The notes below the pieces were generated by a model. It saw nothing but the letters and a program-made list of their open reading frames with translations, was not told the DNA's origin and ran no database searches. Below are positions 27,314 through 35,303 of a DNA stretch of 52,266 bases, one piece after another. The DNA comes from Gammaproteobacteria bacterium (lineage in GTDB: Bacteria; Pseudomonadota; Gammaproteobacteria; Steroidobacterales; GCA-2729495): NCBI GenBank assembly GCA_021773815.1, contig JAJFJS010000056.1:1-52266 (forward strand), given 5' to 3'. The position numbers and the translations under genes were made by a program. How positions within the stretch are numbered: the stretch's first letter is position 1; the number at the start of each line of letters is the position of its first letter.

Positions 27314-28124
27314 CCGCTCCATAGTGCCTGCCATAGTAGCCCAGCAGCGAACTGCTGGACTTCGTGGCCTTGTTCAGGATCAGGCCGACGGTGTTTTTCT
27401 CACCGAAAATCTCGAGCGCCTGCTCGATGTCCCGACGCGTCGTTGCGCCGGCCTCGACGACCAGCAGGAACAGCCCACCGAGATCGGCCAGCGCCGGGGC
27501 ATCGGGGGTCGCCAGCAGCGGCGGGGCATCGAAGATCACCAGCCGGTCCGGGTCGTCCTGGGCCAGCCGGGTAACGACCGCCTTGGCCCGGCGGCTGCTC
27601 AGTAACTCCGATGAATCGGCATAGCGGCCGCCGGCCGCCATGACATCGAGGTTCGGCAGTGGCGTATGCACGATCAGTTCATCGATCGACAGGCTCTCAT
27701 CGCTCAGCAGGTCAAAAAAGCCGGGTCGGTCGTTGAGCTCCAGCGCATTCGTCAGCGTTCTCTTCGCATTGTCGGTGTCGACGAGCAGAACGTTGCGATC
27801 GCGTTCATGCGACAGGGCCTGAGCCACGTTTCTGGCAATGAAGGTCTTGCCGGCATTCGGCAGCGCACTGGTAATGATCAACAGATTGGCGCCGGGCTCG
27901 GCGAGCGGGCCGAAAGATGCGCGCAGAATCGAACGCTTGAGCTGCCGAAACTGATTGACGAATACCGGATCAGTGAGCTGCGTTTCGAACTGCCCGGCAA
28001 AGACGGCCGATGATGTGTCGGACTCCCGCGGCACGGGCGCCGCCTTCGGCGGCGTTTTGTCGGGTTTCGCCGTCTCGTGGGCGCGTTTTTCCGCGGTCAG
28101 GACCGATTTTTCGATAATTGACAT
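27303..28124 (-). CDS. CpsD/CapB-type tyrosine autokinase, XrtA-associated
   Basis: A 273-residue cytoplasmic BY-kinase lacking membrane segments. The Walker A motif is SALPNAGKTF (86-95), Walker A' is LLVDTD (114-119) and the Walker B strand is RLVIFDAPPLL. A tyrosine-bearing tail reads LLGYYGRHYG near the C-terminus, the usual autophosphorylation cluster. In exosortase A loci (TIGR03018-type) it partners the Wzz-like protein and controls chain length by phosphorylation cycles. It begins 4 bases after the wzz stop, so the pair is co-translated. A basic, Pro-rich N-terminal 40 residues may contact the Wzz protein. Confidence 0.9.
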   Translation of the reverse strand: MSIIEKSVLTAEKRAHETAKPDKTPPKAAPVPRESDTSSAVFAGQFETQLTDPVFVNQFRQLKRSILRASFGPLAEPGANLLIITSALPNAGKTFIARNVAQALSHERDRNVLLVDTDNAKRTLTNALELNDRPGFFDLLSDESLSIDELIVHTPLPNLDVMAAGGRYADSSELLSSRRAKAVVTRLAQDDPDRLVIFDAPPLLATPDAPALADLGGLFLLVVEAGATTRRDIEQALEIFGEKNTVGLILNKATKSSSSLLGYYGRHYGADDV

Positions 28125-28128
28125 AGTT

Positions 28129-29727
28129 TCAAACGGCCTTGCCCACGGCGCGAACGATATCGACCGCAGAGTTTTCGACGACGATCAGTGTCACGCAGGC
28201 GGCGATCAACCCGGCCGTCGCCGCGGCGAATGCCCAGTCGGACCGGTGGTTCGACCCAGTCGAGAAGTCGCTGATGACACCAAAGACAGGCAGCCCCGAA
28301 AAATTGCCCAGTTGCTGAGCGGAAAAGAACACGGGGAACTGCAGATTCAGCAGGTAGGACACGACCCCGCCTGCGCCCAGCGCCACGAGCAATCCGGCCA
28401 GCAGCATCGGCAGCCGGTTCGGGCCGGACGGGTCGATCGGCACGAACGGCGGGTCGATGACCCGGAAGGCGATCTTTTCATTGTCTATCTGCAGGTCTTC
28501 CGCGAGCCGGGCGCTCTCGAGACGCGCGAGCATGGATTCATGGCGGGACTTGATAACGTTGTAGTCGCGATTGAGCCGCGTCAGTTCGGCTTCGACCTCA
28601 GGGATGGCATCAACCTGCTGCTGCAGGAAGCCCAGCGATCTTTTCTTGTCCGTCAGTTCGGCCTGCAGTGTGACCATCTCGACGTCGCTCTCGCTGAGCT
28701 CGATGCGCATGTGCTGGTAGACCGGATTCATGTCGAGCGCGCTGGCCTGATACTGTCCGGTGGTGCTTGGCAAGCTCGCGGGTGCCGGTGCGCCGGCCAG
28801 TTCCTCGTCACGGATCTCTTGCAGGTCGTTGAGCGTCTCGCGTGCGCGGACGACGTCGGGGTGCTTGTCTGTCAGGCGCAGCAACATCTCCTGGATGCGA
28901 GCTTCGACGTTGGCGATCGCGCCGTCGACCGAACTGCTCGCCTTGGAGCCGAACGGATCGTTGGATGACGGTGTGACGAGCCCGAATGTCGGTTCCTCGC
29001 CCTCGAGCTGCCGCAGGAGTTCGTTGCGGCGCTGTTGCAGCAACCGCATGCGTGCCTCGATATTGCGAATGTCGGCTTCATTCTGGGCCAGCTTGGAGAA
29101 ATAGTCTCCCTCTGCGCCGGGCAGCAGGCCGACGTTCGACTTCTTGAATTCGGCGAGGCGCATCTCGGCATCGAACAGGCGCTGCTCGTCGTCTTCGATT
29201 TGTTTCACGATGAAACTCTGGGCCTGCTTCGAATCTCTCCGGGTCTCGCCGAGCGACTCGACCATGAACCGGTCGAGCAGGGAACTGACGACGGCGCGGG
29301 CCATGACCGGATCGTGATCGGAATAACTGATCGAGAACAACTGTGGCGTCGATGAGCCGTCGATCGAGATCATCTGCTCCAGCCGGACCAGCAGCTTCTC
29401 GAAATCTTCGGGGGTCTCTGCGCGCATCTCGAGGCCGGTTTCGAGCGCCACCGCCTGGAGCTGAGGACGGCTCAGTAGCGCGCGGGTCATGAGCTGCACC
29501 TGGCTGATCGTATCGGTCTCGACGGTCAGTCCCTGCATCAGCGGCGCCAGTACCGATTCCGTATCGACATACACCCGCGAACGGGCCTGAAACTGATCCG
29601 GCAGGCTCAGCACCCAAATCCAGATAAAGGCGGCGACGATCCATGCGATGGCCAGTGCGGGCCAGCGGAATCGCCACATGCCGAGCGCGTCGGTGAAGGT
29701 CTGGCGTAATTTTGCGTCAAACGTCAT
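28129..29727 (-). CDS. Wzz/GumC-type polysaccharide chain-length determinant, XrtA-associated
   Basis: A 532-residue inner-membrane polysaccharide co-polymerase. A first membrane helix (about 22-42, ALAIAWIVAAFIWIWVLSL) is followed by a Wzz domain, then long coiled-coil segments of about 170-430 rich in Glu, Gln and Arg. A second membrane helix lies near 447-467 after the PXXP-like PPFVPIDPSGPNRLP. A further hydrophobic stretch near 505-520 may be a third. Length matches TIGR03007-type proteins. It works with the separate kinase just downstream. The region directly before its ATG lacks a Shine-Dalgarno sequence and carries a CA/C-tract. Confidence 0.9.
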   Translation of the reverse strand: MTFDAKLRQTFTDALGMWRFRWPALAIAWIVAAFIWIWVLSLPDQFQARSRVYVDTESVLAPLMQGLTVETDTISQVQLMTRALLSRPQLQAVALETGLEMRAETPEDFEKLLVRLEQMISIDGSSTPQLFSISYSDHDPVMARAVVSSLLDRFMVESLGETRRDSKQAQSFIVKQIEDDEQRLFDAEMRLAEFKKSNVGLLPGAEGDYFSKLAQNEADIRNIEARMRLLQQRRNELLRQLEGEEPTFGLVTPSSNDPFGSKASSSVDGAIANVEARIQEMLLRLTDKHPDVVRARETLNDLQEIRDEELAGAPAPASLPSTTGQYQASALDMNPVYQHMRIELSESDVEMVTLQAELTDKKRSLGFLQQQVDAIPEVEAELTRLNRDYNVIKSRHESMLARLESARLAEDLQIDNEKIAFRVIDPPFVPIDPSGPNRLPMLLAGLLVALGAGGVVSYLLNLQFPVFFSAQQLGNFSGLPVFGVISDFSTGSNHRSDWAFAAATAGLIAACVTLIVVENSAVDIVRAVGKAV

Positions 29728-29731
29728 GGGT

Positions 29732-29763
29732 GGGGGGTGCCGTGTGTGTGCCGTGTGTGTGTG
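29732..29763. repeat. Dinucleotide (GT/CA) and G-tract repeat before wzz-like start
   Basis: Six G residues at 29732-29737 are followed by two blocks of GT repeats separated by GCC, ending at 29763. On the coding strand this reads as CA repeats and a C-tract within 36 bases of the wzz-like ATG, where the ribosome-binding site should be. Such tracts can slip during replication. The blocks are short (three to five GT units each). Confidence 0.6.
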
Positions 29764-29778
29764 ATCGCAGAAGCCGGA

Positions 29779-30396
29779 CTACAGCCAGGACTCGGGAATG
29801 ATCAGGACGTCGCCCGGTTGCATCAGCACGTTTTCGGACATGTCTCCGCTGTTGAGCAGGCCGTTGATGCGCACCCGGATCTCTACCGTCTGGCCGTCTC
29901 TCTTGCGAATGATCTTGGCTCGATTGCCCGATGCGTTCTCGGTCAGGCCGCCGACCGCGATCATGACGTCGAGCAACGTCATGTTGCGCCGGTAGGCCAG
30001 CGCCTGCGGCACGGCCGCCTCGCCGACAACGCGAATCTGGGTTTCGAAGGTGCCGACGAAGCCGGTAACGATAATATTGACCGTCGGCGAACGGATGAAT
30101 TCGGATAATGCGGTCTCGATGTCCCGCGCGAGCTGATTGGGCGTCTTGCCGACGGCCTGCATGTCCTCGACCAGTGGTGTGGAAATCCGGCCGTCCGGTC
30201 GCACGGGAACGGTCTCCGAGACGTCGGGGTGTTCCCATACGAAGACGCGCAACTGGTCACCGGGCCCGATGATGTATTGGCTGGCAATCGCGCTGCTTTC
30301 GGCGTCGTCGCCCATCGCCGCGCCACCGCTGCTGCCGCAGCCGGACAGGGCAAAGCTCGCGATTAGACTCGTTATCAGTAAACCCCGGATATTCAT
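29779..30396 (-). CDS. Wza-type polysaccharide export outer-membrane lipoprotein, XrtA-associated
   Basis: A 205-residue periplasmic/outer-membrane export protein. The signal peptide ends in the lipobox LSGC with the lipidated cysteine at 20. A poly-export domain starts near 42 (IIGPGDQLRVFVWEHPDVS) and is followed by an SLBB-like part (RVVGEAAVPQALAYRRNMTLLDV). The size fits the short TIGR03027-type of exosortase A loci, without the long C-terminal helix of E. coli Wza. It heads the leftward export operon. A GGGAGAAAGAGG ribosome-binding site and a TATAAT box on the same strand lie upstream. Confidence 0.92.
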   Translation of the reverse strand: MNIRGLLITSLIASFALSGCGSSGGAAMGDDAESSAIASQYIIGPGDQLRVFVWEHPDVSETVPVRPDGRISTPLVEDMQAVGKTPNQLARDIETALSEFIRSPTVNIIVTGFVGTFETQIRVVGEAAVPQALAYRRNMTLLDVMIAVGGLTENASGNRAKIIRKRDGQTVEIRVRINGLLNSGDMSENVLMQPGDVLIIPESWL

Positions 30397-30446
30397 CGCC
30401 TCTTTCTCCCGGCCGTGAAATGTTGGGCCTGCACGAACCGCTCGAA

Positions 30447-30452
30447 ATTATA
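30447..30452 (-). promoter_or_regulatory. Candidate -10 box for the leftward export operon
   Basis: The minus strand reads TGCGTATAATTTCG, with a perfect TATAAT 51 bases before the wza-like ATG. Transcription would start near 30440. No good -35 hexamer sits 16-18 bases upstream, so an activator may be needed. Confidence 0.45.
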
Positions 30453-30776
30453 CGCATAAATCCGGGTGTTATCTTCACCGGAATTTGGGTATTGAGCCGT
30501 TCGGGCCACCTTGGTCGCGAAGCGCCACGCGATACTCATTGGCTGGCATTCGGGCGATTCGAAGACACTCATGCGGTTATTGCCGCTATTGTAGTCACGT
30601 TGGTTGTCATTCGCGTGTCATATGCCACATTTGCCGGCATTGGCATGCGTATGTTTTAACGCTATCGTCCTCCCGCAATCCGCCGGCGGTTCATGGCAAT
30701 GACCGATAGTTTATGTAATATGCGTCCGAAACGGCAATACGACCTTCGAGTGATTTATTCTTCGTCGATTGGACGC

Positions 30777-30828
30777 GATCTGCGTCACAACATAGAGGTT
30801 TTGCGTCCGTCTTTCTGTGACGCGGATC
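30777..30828. promoter_or_regulatory. 13-base inverted repeat upstream of GT4 gene, possible operator
   Basis: GATCTGCGTCACA (30777-30789) faces TGTGACGCGGATC (30816-30828), matching at 12 of 13 positions across a 26-base spacer. Each arm contains TGTGA, the half-site of CRP-family regulators; the right arm continues as TGTGA, six bases, TCAAG. The position 35 bases before the ATG at 30863 suits an operator or a leader stem. No T-tract follows, so it is not a standard terminator. Confidence 0.45.
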
Positions 30829-30862
30829 AAGAAATGACAGAACGGTCGATGAGAGTTTCATA

Positions 30863-32029
30863 ATGTCCACGCCGTTGATTGCGCACATCGTCTACCGGCT
30901 GGACTACGGCGGCCTCGAAAACGGTCTCGTCAACCTGATCAACGGGCTGCCGTTGGGCGGCTACCGACACGCGGTTATCTGCCTGACGACCTTTACCGAC
31001 TTCCGGGATCGCATTGTCCGCGACGACGTCGAAGTCTTCGCGCTCGACAAGCGTCCGGGGAAGGATCCGAAAACCTATCTGCGACTTTGGCGGTTGCTGC
31101 GACGTCTGCGCCCGCAAGTGGTCCATACGCGCAATACCGGCACGATCGACTGTAGCGTCATCGCATTTCTTGCCGGTGTGCCCGTCCGGTTGCACGGCTA
31201 CCATGGTTGGGATGCCGCCGATCTGCACGGCCGGAAGCCGCGCGGCGTTCGGCTAAGACGATGGTGTAACCCGTTTATCGCCACTTACGTGACGGTCTCG
31301 CAGCACCTCGCGGACTGGCTGGTGCAGACGCAGGGTGTTGCCGCCGCGCGCGTGCGTCACATCTGCAACGGCGTTGATACGGACCATTTTCACCCCGGAG
31401 TATCGGCCGCCGAGCCGTTGTTTGCGGAACCGGGCGGGGAGCCACCGTTCGTCATCGGCACGGTGGGGCGAATGGATCCGGTCAAGGATCAGTGCACGCT
31501 GGTCCGCGCTTTCGTTGACCTCGTGCATCGGCATCCCGGAGCGGCGCGTCACGTCCGCCTGGTTTTGGTCGGCGACGGTGAAATGCGATCGCAAATTGCC
31601 GGGCTACTGGCGGCCGCCGGTCTCGATGACACCGCGCGGATCTGCGGCTGGCGCGACGACATCGGCGAGTTGTTGAAGCAATTCGATGTCTTCGTGCTGC
31701 CGTCGCTGAACGAGGGCATATCCAATACGCTGCTCGAGGCGATGGCGACCGGGTTGCCGATCGTCGCGACGCGGGTCGGCGGCAACGTCGAATTGATCAT
31801 CGACGGTGAGACCGGCGTCCTCGTCGATGCCGGCAATGCCGGGCAGGTCACTGCCGCGCTGGAGCGGTATGTCGCATCGCCCGGGTTGGCGCGGTCGCAC
31901 GGTGAGGCCGGGCTGCGCCGGGCCCGGACCGCATTCAGTATCGCGAGCATGCTGGCCGCCTACGACGGGCTGTATCGCGAGGTCATCTTCGGTGAGGGGG
32001 TGGCCGGCAGCGCGGCCGTCAAGCCATGA
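30863..32029 (+). CDS. GT4 glycosyltransferase, PEP-CTERM/XrtA-associated (stp2-like)
   Basis: A 388-residue GT-B enzyme. The N-terminus HIVYRLDYGGLENGLVNLIN (8-27) is the hallmark of TIGR03088-type sugar transferases of exosortase A loci. The donor half shows IGTVGRMDPVKDQ, VLVGDGEMR, and VLPSLNEGISNTLLEAMATG with the EX7E-type glutamates. It starts at ATG 30863 and overlaps the next glycosyltransferase by ATGA. It would extend the lipid-linked repeat unit on the cytoplasmic face. The sugar donor is unknown. Confidence 0.9.
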   Translation: MSTPLIAHIVYRLDYGGLENGLVNLINGLPLGGYRHAVICLTTFTDFRDRIVRDDVEVFALDKRPGKDPKTYLRLWRLLRRLRPQVVHTRNTGTIDCSVIAFLAGVPVRLHGYHGWDAADLHGRKPRGVRLRRWCNPFIATYVTVSQHLADWLVQTQGVAAARVRHICNGVDTDHFHPGVSAAEPLFAEPGGEPPFVIGTVGRMDPVKDQCTLVRAFVDLVHRHPGAARHVRLVLVGDGEMRSQIAGLLAAAGLDDTARICGWRDDIGELLKQFDVFVLPSLNEGISNTLLEAMATGLPIVATRVGGNVELIIDGETGVLVDAGNAGQVTAALERYVASPGLARSHGEAGLRRARTAFSIASMLAAYDGLYREVIFGEGVAGSAAVKP

Positions 32030-33267
32030 CCACGGCCGGCGACGACAAATTGCGCATGCTGTTCGTGGCGACGATGTTTTTGTATCCGGTCGATACCGGC
32101 GCGAAGATACGCACGACACAGGTACTGCGCGGGCTGCATGACGGGCGTTTCGATGTGACGCTGGCCGGGCCGGCGACGGCGGCGGAGCAGGCTGAACACA
32201 GCGCCGCGGTCGCTGCATTCGCCGATCGGGTCGTGCACTGGCCCGTCGGGTCGCGCAACGCCTGGTTCCGGATCAGCCGCATGCGCCACCTGTGGTCCCG
32301 GCAACCGATCCCCGTTGTGACGGACCGGTCCGCGGCGGGACGGGCAACCGTTGCCGCATTGCTGGCCGAGCGGCCCGATGTCGTCGTCGCGGATTTTCCG
32401 CACGCGATGGTGCTGTTGCCCGAGCGACTCGACGTTCCGCTCGTGGTATTCACGCACAATGTCGAGGCGGAGATATTCGCCCGGCATCGTGACGTCAGCG
32501 CCGATCCCGTGCGCCGGGCTATCTGGAATGATCAGTACCGGAAGATGGTGCGCTACGAGAAGTCCGTGATCGAGCGCGCCGATGCGGTCGTCGCCGTGTC
32601 CGAGCGCGATGCCAAAATCCTCGAACGTGACTACGGCGGGCGATCCGTGCGCGTGATCCCGACGGGCGTGGATCTCGAATACTACGCGTGGCAGCCGCCG
32701 GGCGAAGGTCGCGATATCGTGTTTTGCGGCTCGATGGACTGGCTGGCGAATATCGATGGTGTCCGCTTCCTGCTCGACGATGTCTGGCCGCGACTGCTCG
32801 CGTTGGTGCCGGATGCGACGATGACGATCGTCGGCCGCGATCCGCCGCGCAACCTCGTCGACGAAGCGGCACGCCGGGGCTTTGACTGGCGGTTCACCGG
32901 GCGCGTACCCGATACGCGGCCGTATGTGCACGCAGGGGCGGCATTCGTGATCCCGCTGCGGGTCGGCGGCGGCACGCGTTTGAAGGTCTACGAGGCGATG
33001 GCCATGGGTTGCCCGGTCGTGTCGACATCCATTGGCGTCGAGGGGCTGCCGGTCCGACATCGCGAGCATTGCCTGATCGGCGATACCGCGGATGAACTGG
33101 CCGCGAGTCTGGCCGATGCATTACGCGATGCATCGTTGCGCCGGTCGTTATCGGAGGCTGCGCGCGATCACGTCGAGCGGCATTTCTCGTACCGTAACGC
33201 TGCGGCCGTCTTCGAGGATATCGCGCTCGAGGCCGTGCGCCGGCGGGCAGGCATCAGCGCTACCTGA
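32026..33267 (+). CDS. GT4 glycosyltransferase, stp1-like
   Basis: A 413-residue GT-B enzyme coupled to the upstream transferase by ATGA. The N-terminus MLFVATMFLYPVDTGAKIRT resembles the PxDxGxKIR start of TIGR03087-type transferases of exosortase A loci. The donor half has IVFCGSMDWLANIDGV, TIVGRDPPRN and VIPLRVGGGTRLKVYEAMA, with the expected glutamate. The final 8 bases overlap, tail to tail, the end of the opposite-strand hydrolase gene. Assignment to the stp1 group is by resemblance and position; a general GT4 role is secure. Confidence 0.85.
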   Translation: MTTAGDDKLRMLFVATMFLYPVDTGAKIRTTQVLRGLHDGRFDVTLAGPATAAEQAEHSAAVAAFADRVVHWPVGSRNAWFRISRMRHLWSRQPIPVVTDRSAAGRATVAALLAERPDVVVADFPHAMVLLPERLDVPLVVFTHNVEAEIFARHRDVSADPVRRAIWNDQYRKMVRYEKSVIERADAVVAVSERDAKILERDYGGRSVRVIPTGVDLEYYAWQPPGEGRDIVFCGSMDWLANIDGVRFLLDDVWPRLLALVPDATMTIVGRDPPRNLVDEAARRGFDWRFTGRVPDTRPYVHAGAAFVIPLRVGGGTRLKVYEAMAMGCPVVSTSIGVEGLPVRHREHCLIGDTADELAASLADALRDASLRRSLSEAARDHVERHFSYRNAAAVFEDIALEAVRRRAGISAT

Positions 33268-34132
33268 GCCAGTCGATACACCGTGTTGCCAGTTCGTCGC
33301 GCCATGTCCGGCGCGAGAACGTGTGGTCGGCCGCGTCCATGCGCGCCCACGATATGTTGTCGCGGCCGCGCAGGATACGTTGCCACGGCCGGGTCCGGGA
33401 CGCCGCATCGAATTCACCGGCCGTCAGGTCCTGGCCGCTCATGACGAACAGCACCGGTCGCGGAAAGGTGCCGACGGCGGCGGCCATCCGCTCCGGCAGC
33501 GCCGCGTTCGATGCGGGATCGTCGCCATTGCCATGCTCATCGCCGGGACCCGGAGGTGCCGATCGACCCCCGAGGCCGGCGGCGACATCCGCGCAGAACG
33601 ACGTCAGCATCGCGCCGACCCGGATACGGCCGGTCAGCAGCTGCTTCCAGAAGTCAGCGTCCAGCAGGCGCCGCCCGTAGTAATTTCGCAGGTAGGAACG
33701 CGCGATGCCCTGTTCGGTACGGACCCAAGGATTGACGAGAATCAGTCCGGCGACGCGGGCATCGGCCGCCGCGTAAAAGGCCGCGGCGGTCGCCGCGTCG
33801 CACAGGCCCCACAGGATGACCTCGGTGATGTCGGTGTGACGCCGCATCAGTTCGTCGATCGCGGCGCGTATATCCGTACCGATATCCTCGAACGTGCGCG
33901 CGGCGCCGTCGCTGTCGCCCATGCCGCGGTAGTCGAAGCGCAGCGTCGGAAAGCCGGCGGCCGCCAGGCTGCGGGCGAGGTGCACAAATTGCCGGTGGCT
34001 GCCGGCTCGGTACTGCGGACCGCCGACGACGATCAGGACGCCGCGCGTCGACGGTGCAGCCGATTCATGCAGCATGCCGACGCAATCATCGTCGGCGCAA
34101 CGAAAGACGATCGGGGCGACATCAGTCGCCAT
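33260..34132 (-). CDS. Exosortase A system-associated alpha/beta hydrolase 1
   Basis: A 290-residue alpha/beta hydrolase. The start at 34132 overlaps the upstream hydrolase 2 stop region by 11 bases; a much longer frame upstream is not supported. FRCADDDCVGMLH begins the domain, followed by VVGGPQYRAGSHRQFV, FDYRGMGDSDG, and ILWGLCDAATAAAFY, where cysteine takes the place of the usual nucleophile serine. ADHTFSRRTW at the end supplies the histidine. This matches TIGR03100-type proteins. With hydrolase 2 and the ACP it may act on an acyl thioester or glycan ester; the substrate is unknown. Confidence 0.88.
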   Translation of the reverse strand: MATDVAPIVFRCADDDCVGMLHESAAPSTRGVLIVVGGPQYRAGSHRQFVHLARSLAAAGFPTLRFDYRGMGDSDGAARTFEDIGTDIRAAIDELMRRHTDITEVILWGLCDAATAAAFYAAADARVAGLILVNPWVRTEQGIARSYLRNYYGRRLLDADFWKQLLTGRIRVGAMLTSFCADVAAGLGGRSAPPGPGDEHGNGDDPASNAALPERMAAAVGTFPRPVLFVMSGQDLTAGEFDAASRTRPWQRILRGRDNISWARMDAADHTFSRRTWRDELATRCIDWLR

Positions 34133-34985
34133 CGTTCGACTCCAGTGCGACCGCCGTGCGCTCGACGAGTTCGGGGCAGGTCGTCGTTTCGACCGAGGAC
34201 CAGAAGGTATCGCCGTGCAGTGCGGTGGTGGCAACTGACGCGCCATGCGCCGCCAGCGCCGTGGCGGCGCGTTCGTTGCCGGCGCCGAGTCGCGGTGCAT
34301 CCATCGCCGAGATCGCGAACCAGTGCACCGCAACGCCGGGCCCCGGCGGCCGGGCCGTGAGCCGGGGTTCGAGGAGCCCGCGGTACAGCGTCGGCGAGAT
34401 ATCGTAGCCGGCGACCTCGACAGTCTCGCCGGCCTGCAGGGTGCTGACGAGATCGGCGACCGATTCACGGTTGGACGCATCTGCGGTCAGGCCGGCCATC
34501 GTGCGCAGCCGCAGAAATTGTGTGATGACCTGTTCGCCGCTCAGAGCCGGTTGCCACAGGACGACCTGTCGGCAGGTCGCGATGTCGGCGGCGAGATCCA
34601 GCGCCAGCATGGCGCCGAAGCGGATGCCGACGATCCCGGTCAGTTTGCCGTCCTGCGCGGCGATCCAGTGGGCACAGGCGTCGAGATCGGCGCGCCACAG
34701 ATCCCACGATGCATCGGCGAAATCGCCCGAACTGTCGCCGGTGCCGGTCAGATCGGGAATCAGGACCGCCGTGCCGCCGCTGGCAATACGGCGCGCGGTC
34801 AACGCCATCTGGCGCCGGCACTTGTTCATTTCCTCGGCGAACGGCGGCACGATCAGTACCCAGGCGCGGGCGCGGCCCGGCCCGGCGGCCGGGTGATATG
34901 CCGTCAACAGGATGTCCCGGTCCGGCAGCGGCAGGAAGAACGGTCGGACCGTCGCCGGGGCCGTTGCCGCGGCTGTCGCGTTCAC
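34122..34985 (-). CDS. Exosortase A system-associated alpha/beta hydrolase 2 (nucleophile elbow lacks Ser)
   Basis: A 287-residue alpha/beta hydrolase-fold protein. PPFAEEMNKCRRQMALTAR and DLTGTGDSSGDFADASW are diagnostic of TIGR03101-type proteins from exosortase A loci. The usual nucleophile elbow reads GIRFGA, with Arg where Ser is normally found, so it may not be a classical esterase. It is joined to the ACP gene by ATGA and overlaps hydrolase 1, which implies tight co-translation. Possible roles are binding or handling of an acyl group carried by the ACP; this is inference. Confidence 0.88.
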   Translation of the reverse strand: MNATAAATAPATVRPFFLPLPDRDILLTAYHPAAGPGRARAWVLIVPPFAEEMNKCRRQMALTARRIASGGTAVLIPDLTGTGDSSGDFADASWDLWRADLDACAHWIAAQDGKLTGIVGIRFGAMLALDLAADIATCRQVVLWQPALSGEQVITQFLRLRTMAGLTADASNRESVADLVSTLQAGETVEVAGYDISPTLYRGLLEPRLTARPPGPGVAVHWFAISAMDAPRLGAGNERAATALAAHGASVATTALHGDTFWSSVETTTCPELVERTAVALESNDGD

Positions 34986-35233
34986 GTCGCCAGCTTGTCT
35001 GCGACGAAGCTGGCCAGGCTGCCGATCGTGGCAAACGTTTCCGCGGAAACCTCATCGTCTTCGATCGTCACGCCACATTCGTCTTCGATAGCGAGCAGGA
35101 CGGTCAGCACGGCCATTGAATCGAGTTCCGGGATATGGCCGAGCAACGGCGTGTCGGCATCGAGGCCGTCCGCCCGCGGCCCGAGCTGGAGTGTGTTTTT
35201 CAGGATGGCGCGGGTCAACTCGATTTCGTTCAT
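34982..35233 (-). CDS. Acyl carrier protein, exosortase A system-associated
   Basis: An 83-residue acidic carrier protein. The start at 35233 gives MNEIELTRAILKN and has AAGGGA upstream; the longer frame to 35407 has no support. The phosphopantetheine site is ELDSMAV with Ser at 39. IEDECGVTIEDDEVSAETF follows the ACP helix pattern. It is coupled by ATGA to hydrolase 2. Such ACPs occur in exosortase A loci alongside acyl-CoA ligase and hydrolase genes; no ligase is visible nearby. It probably carries an acyl unit for decoration of the polysaccharide. Confidence 0.87.
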   Translation of the reverse strand: MNEIELTRAILKNTLQLGPRADGLDADTPLLGHIPELDSMAVLTVLLAIEDECGVTIEDDEVSAETFATIGSLASFVADKLAT

Positions 35234-35303
35234 GGGGTCCCTTTCGCTGCCGGGCGACAGTCTACCCGATCGGTCAATGGCGATTTTGCTGAATCCGGCG
35301 CCG

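Larger units (their letters stand above)
30397..30862. other. 466-base divergent intergenic region of the export operon
   Basis: No gene is supported. Leftward signals include the ribosome-binding site of the wza-like gene and a TATAAT on the minus strand at 30447-30452. Rightward, a 13-base inverted repeat with one mismatch spans 30777-30828. No convincing sigma-54 -24/-12 pair (GG and GC with 10 bases between) was found by eye on either strand, although XrtA loci often use sigma-54 control. Confidence 0.6.

Noticed and set aside
29732-29763. CRISPR or large tandem repeat array
   Set aside because: Only a few dinucleotide units with no spacer structure; no CRISPR-like repeat was seen anywhere in the window.
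30397-30862. Sigma-54 promoter for the export genes
   Set aside because: TGGCATGCGTATGTT and similar strings have the -24-like part but not GC at the -12 position with correct spacing.
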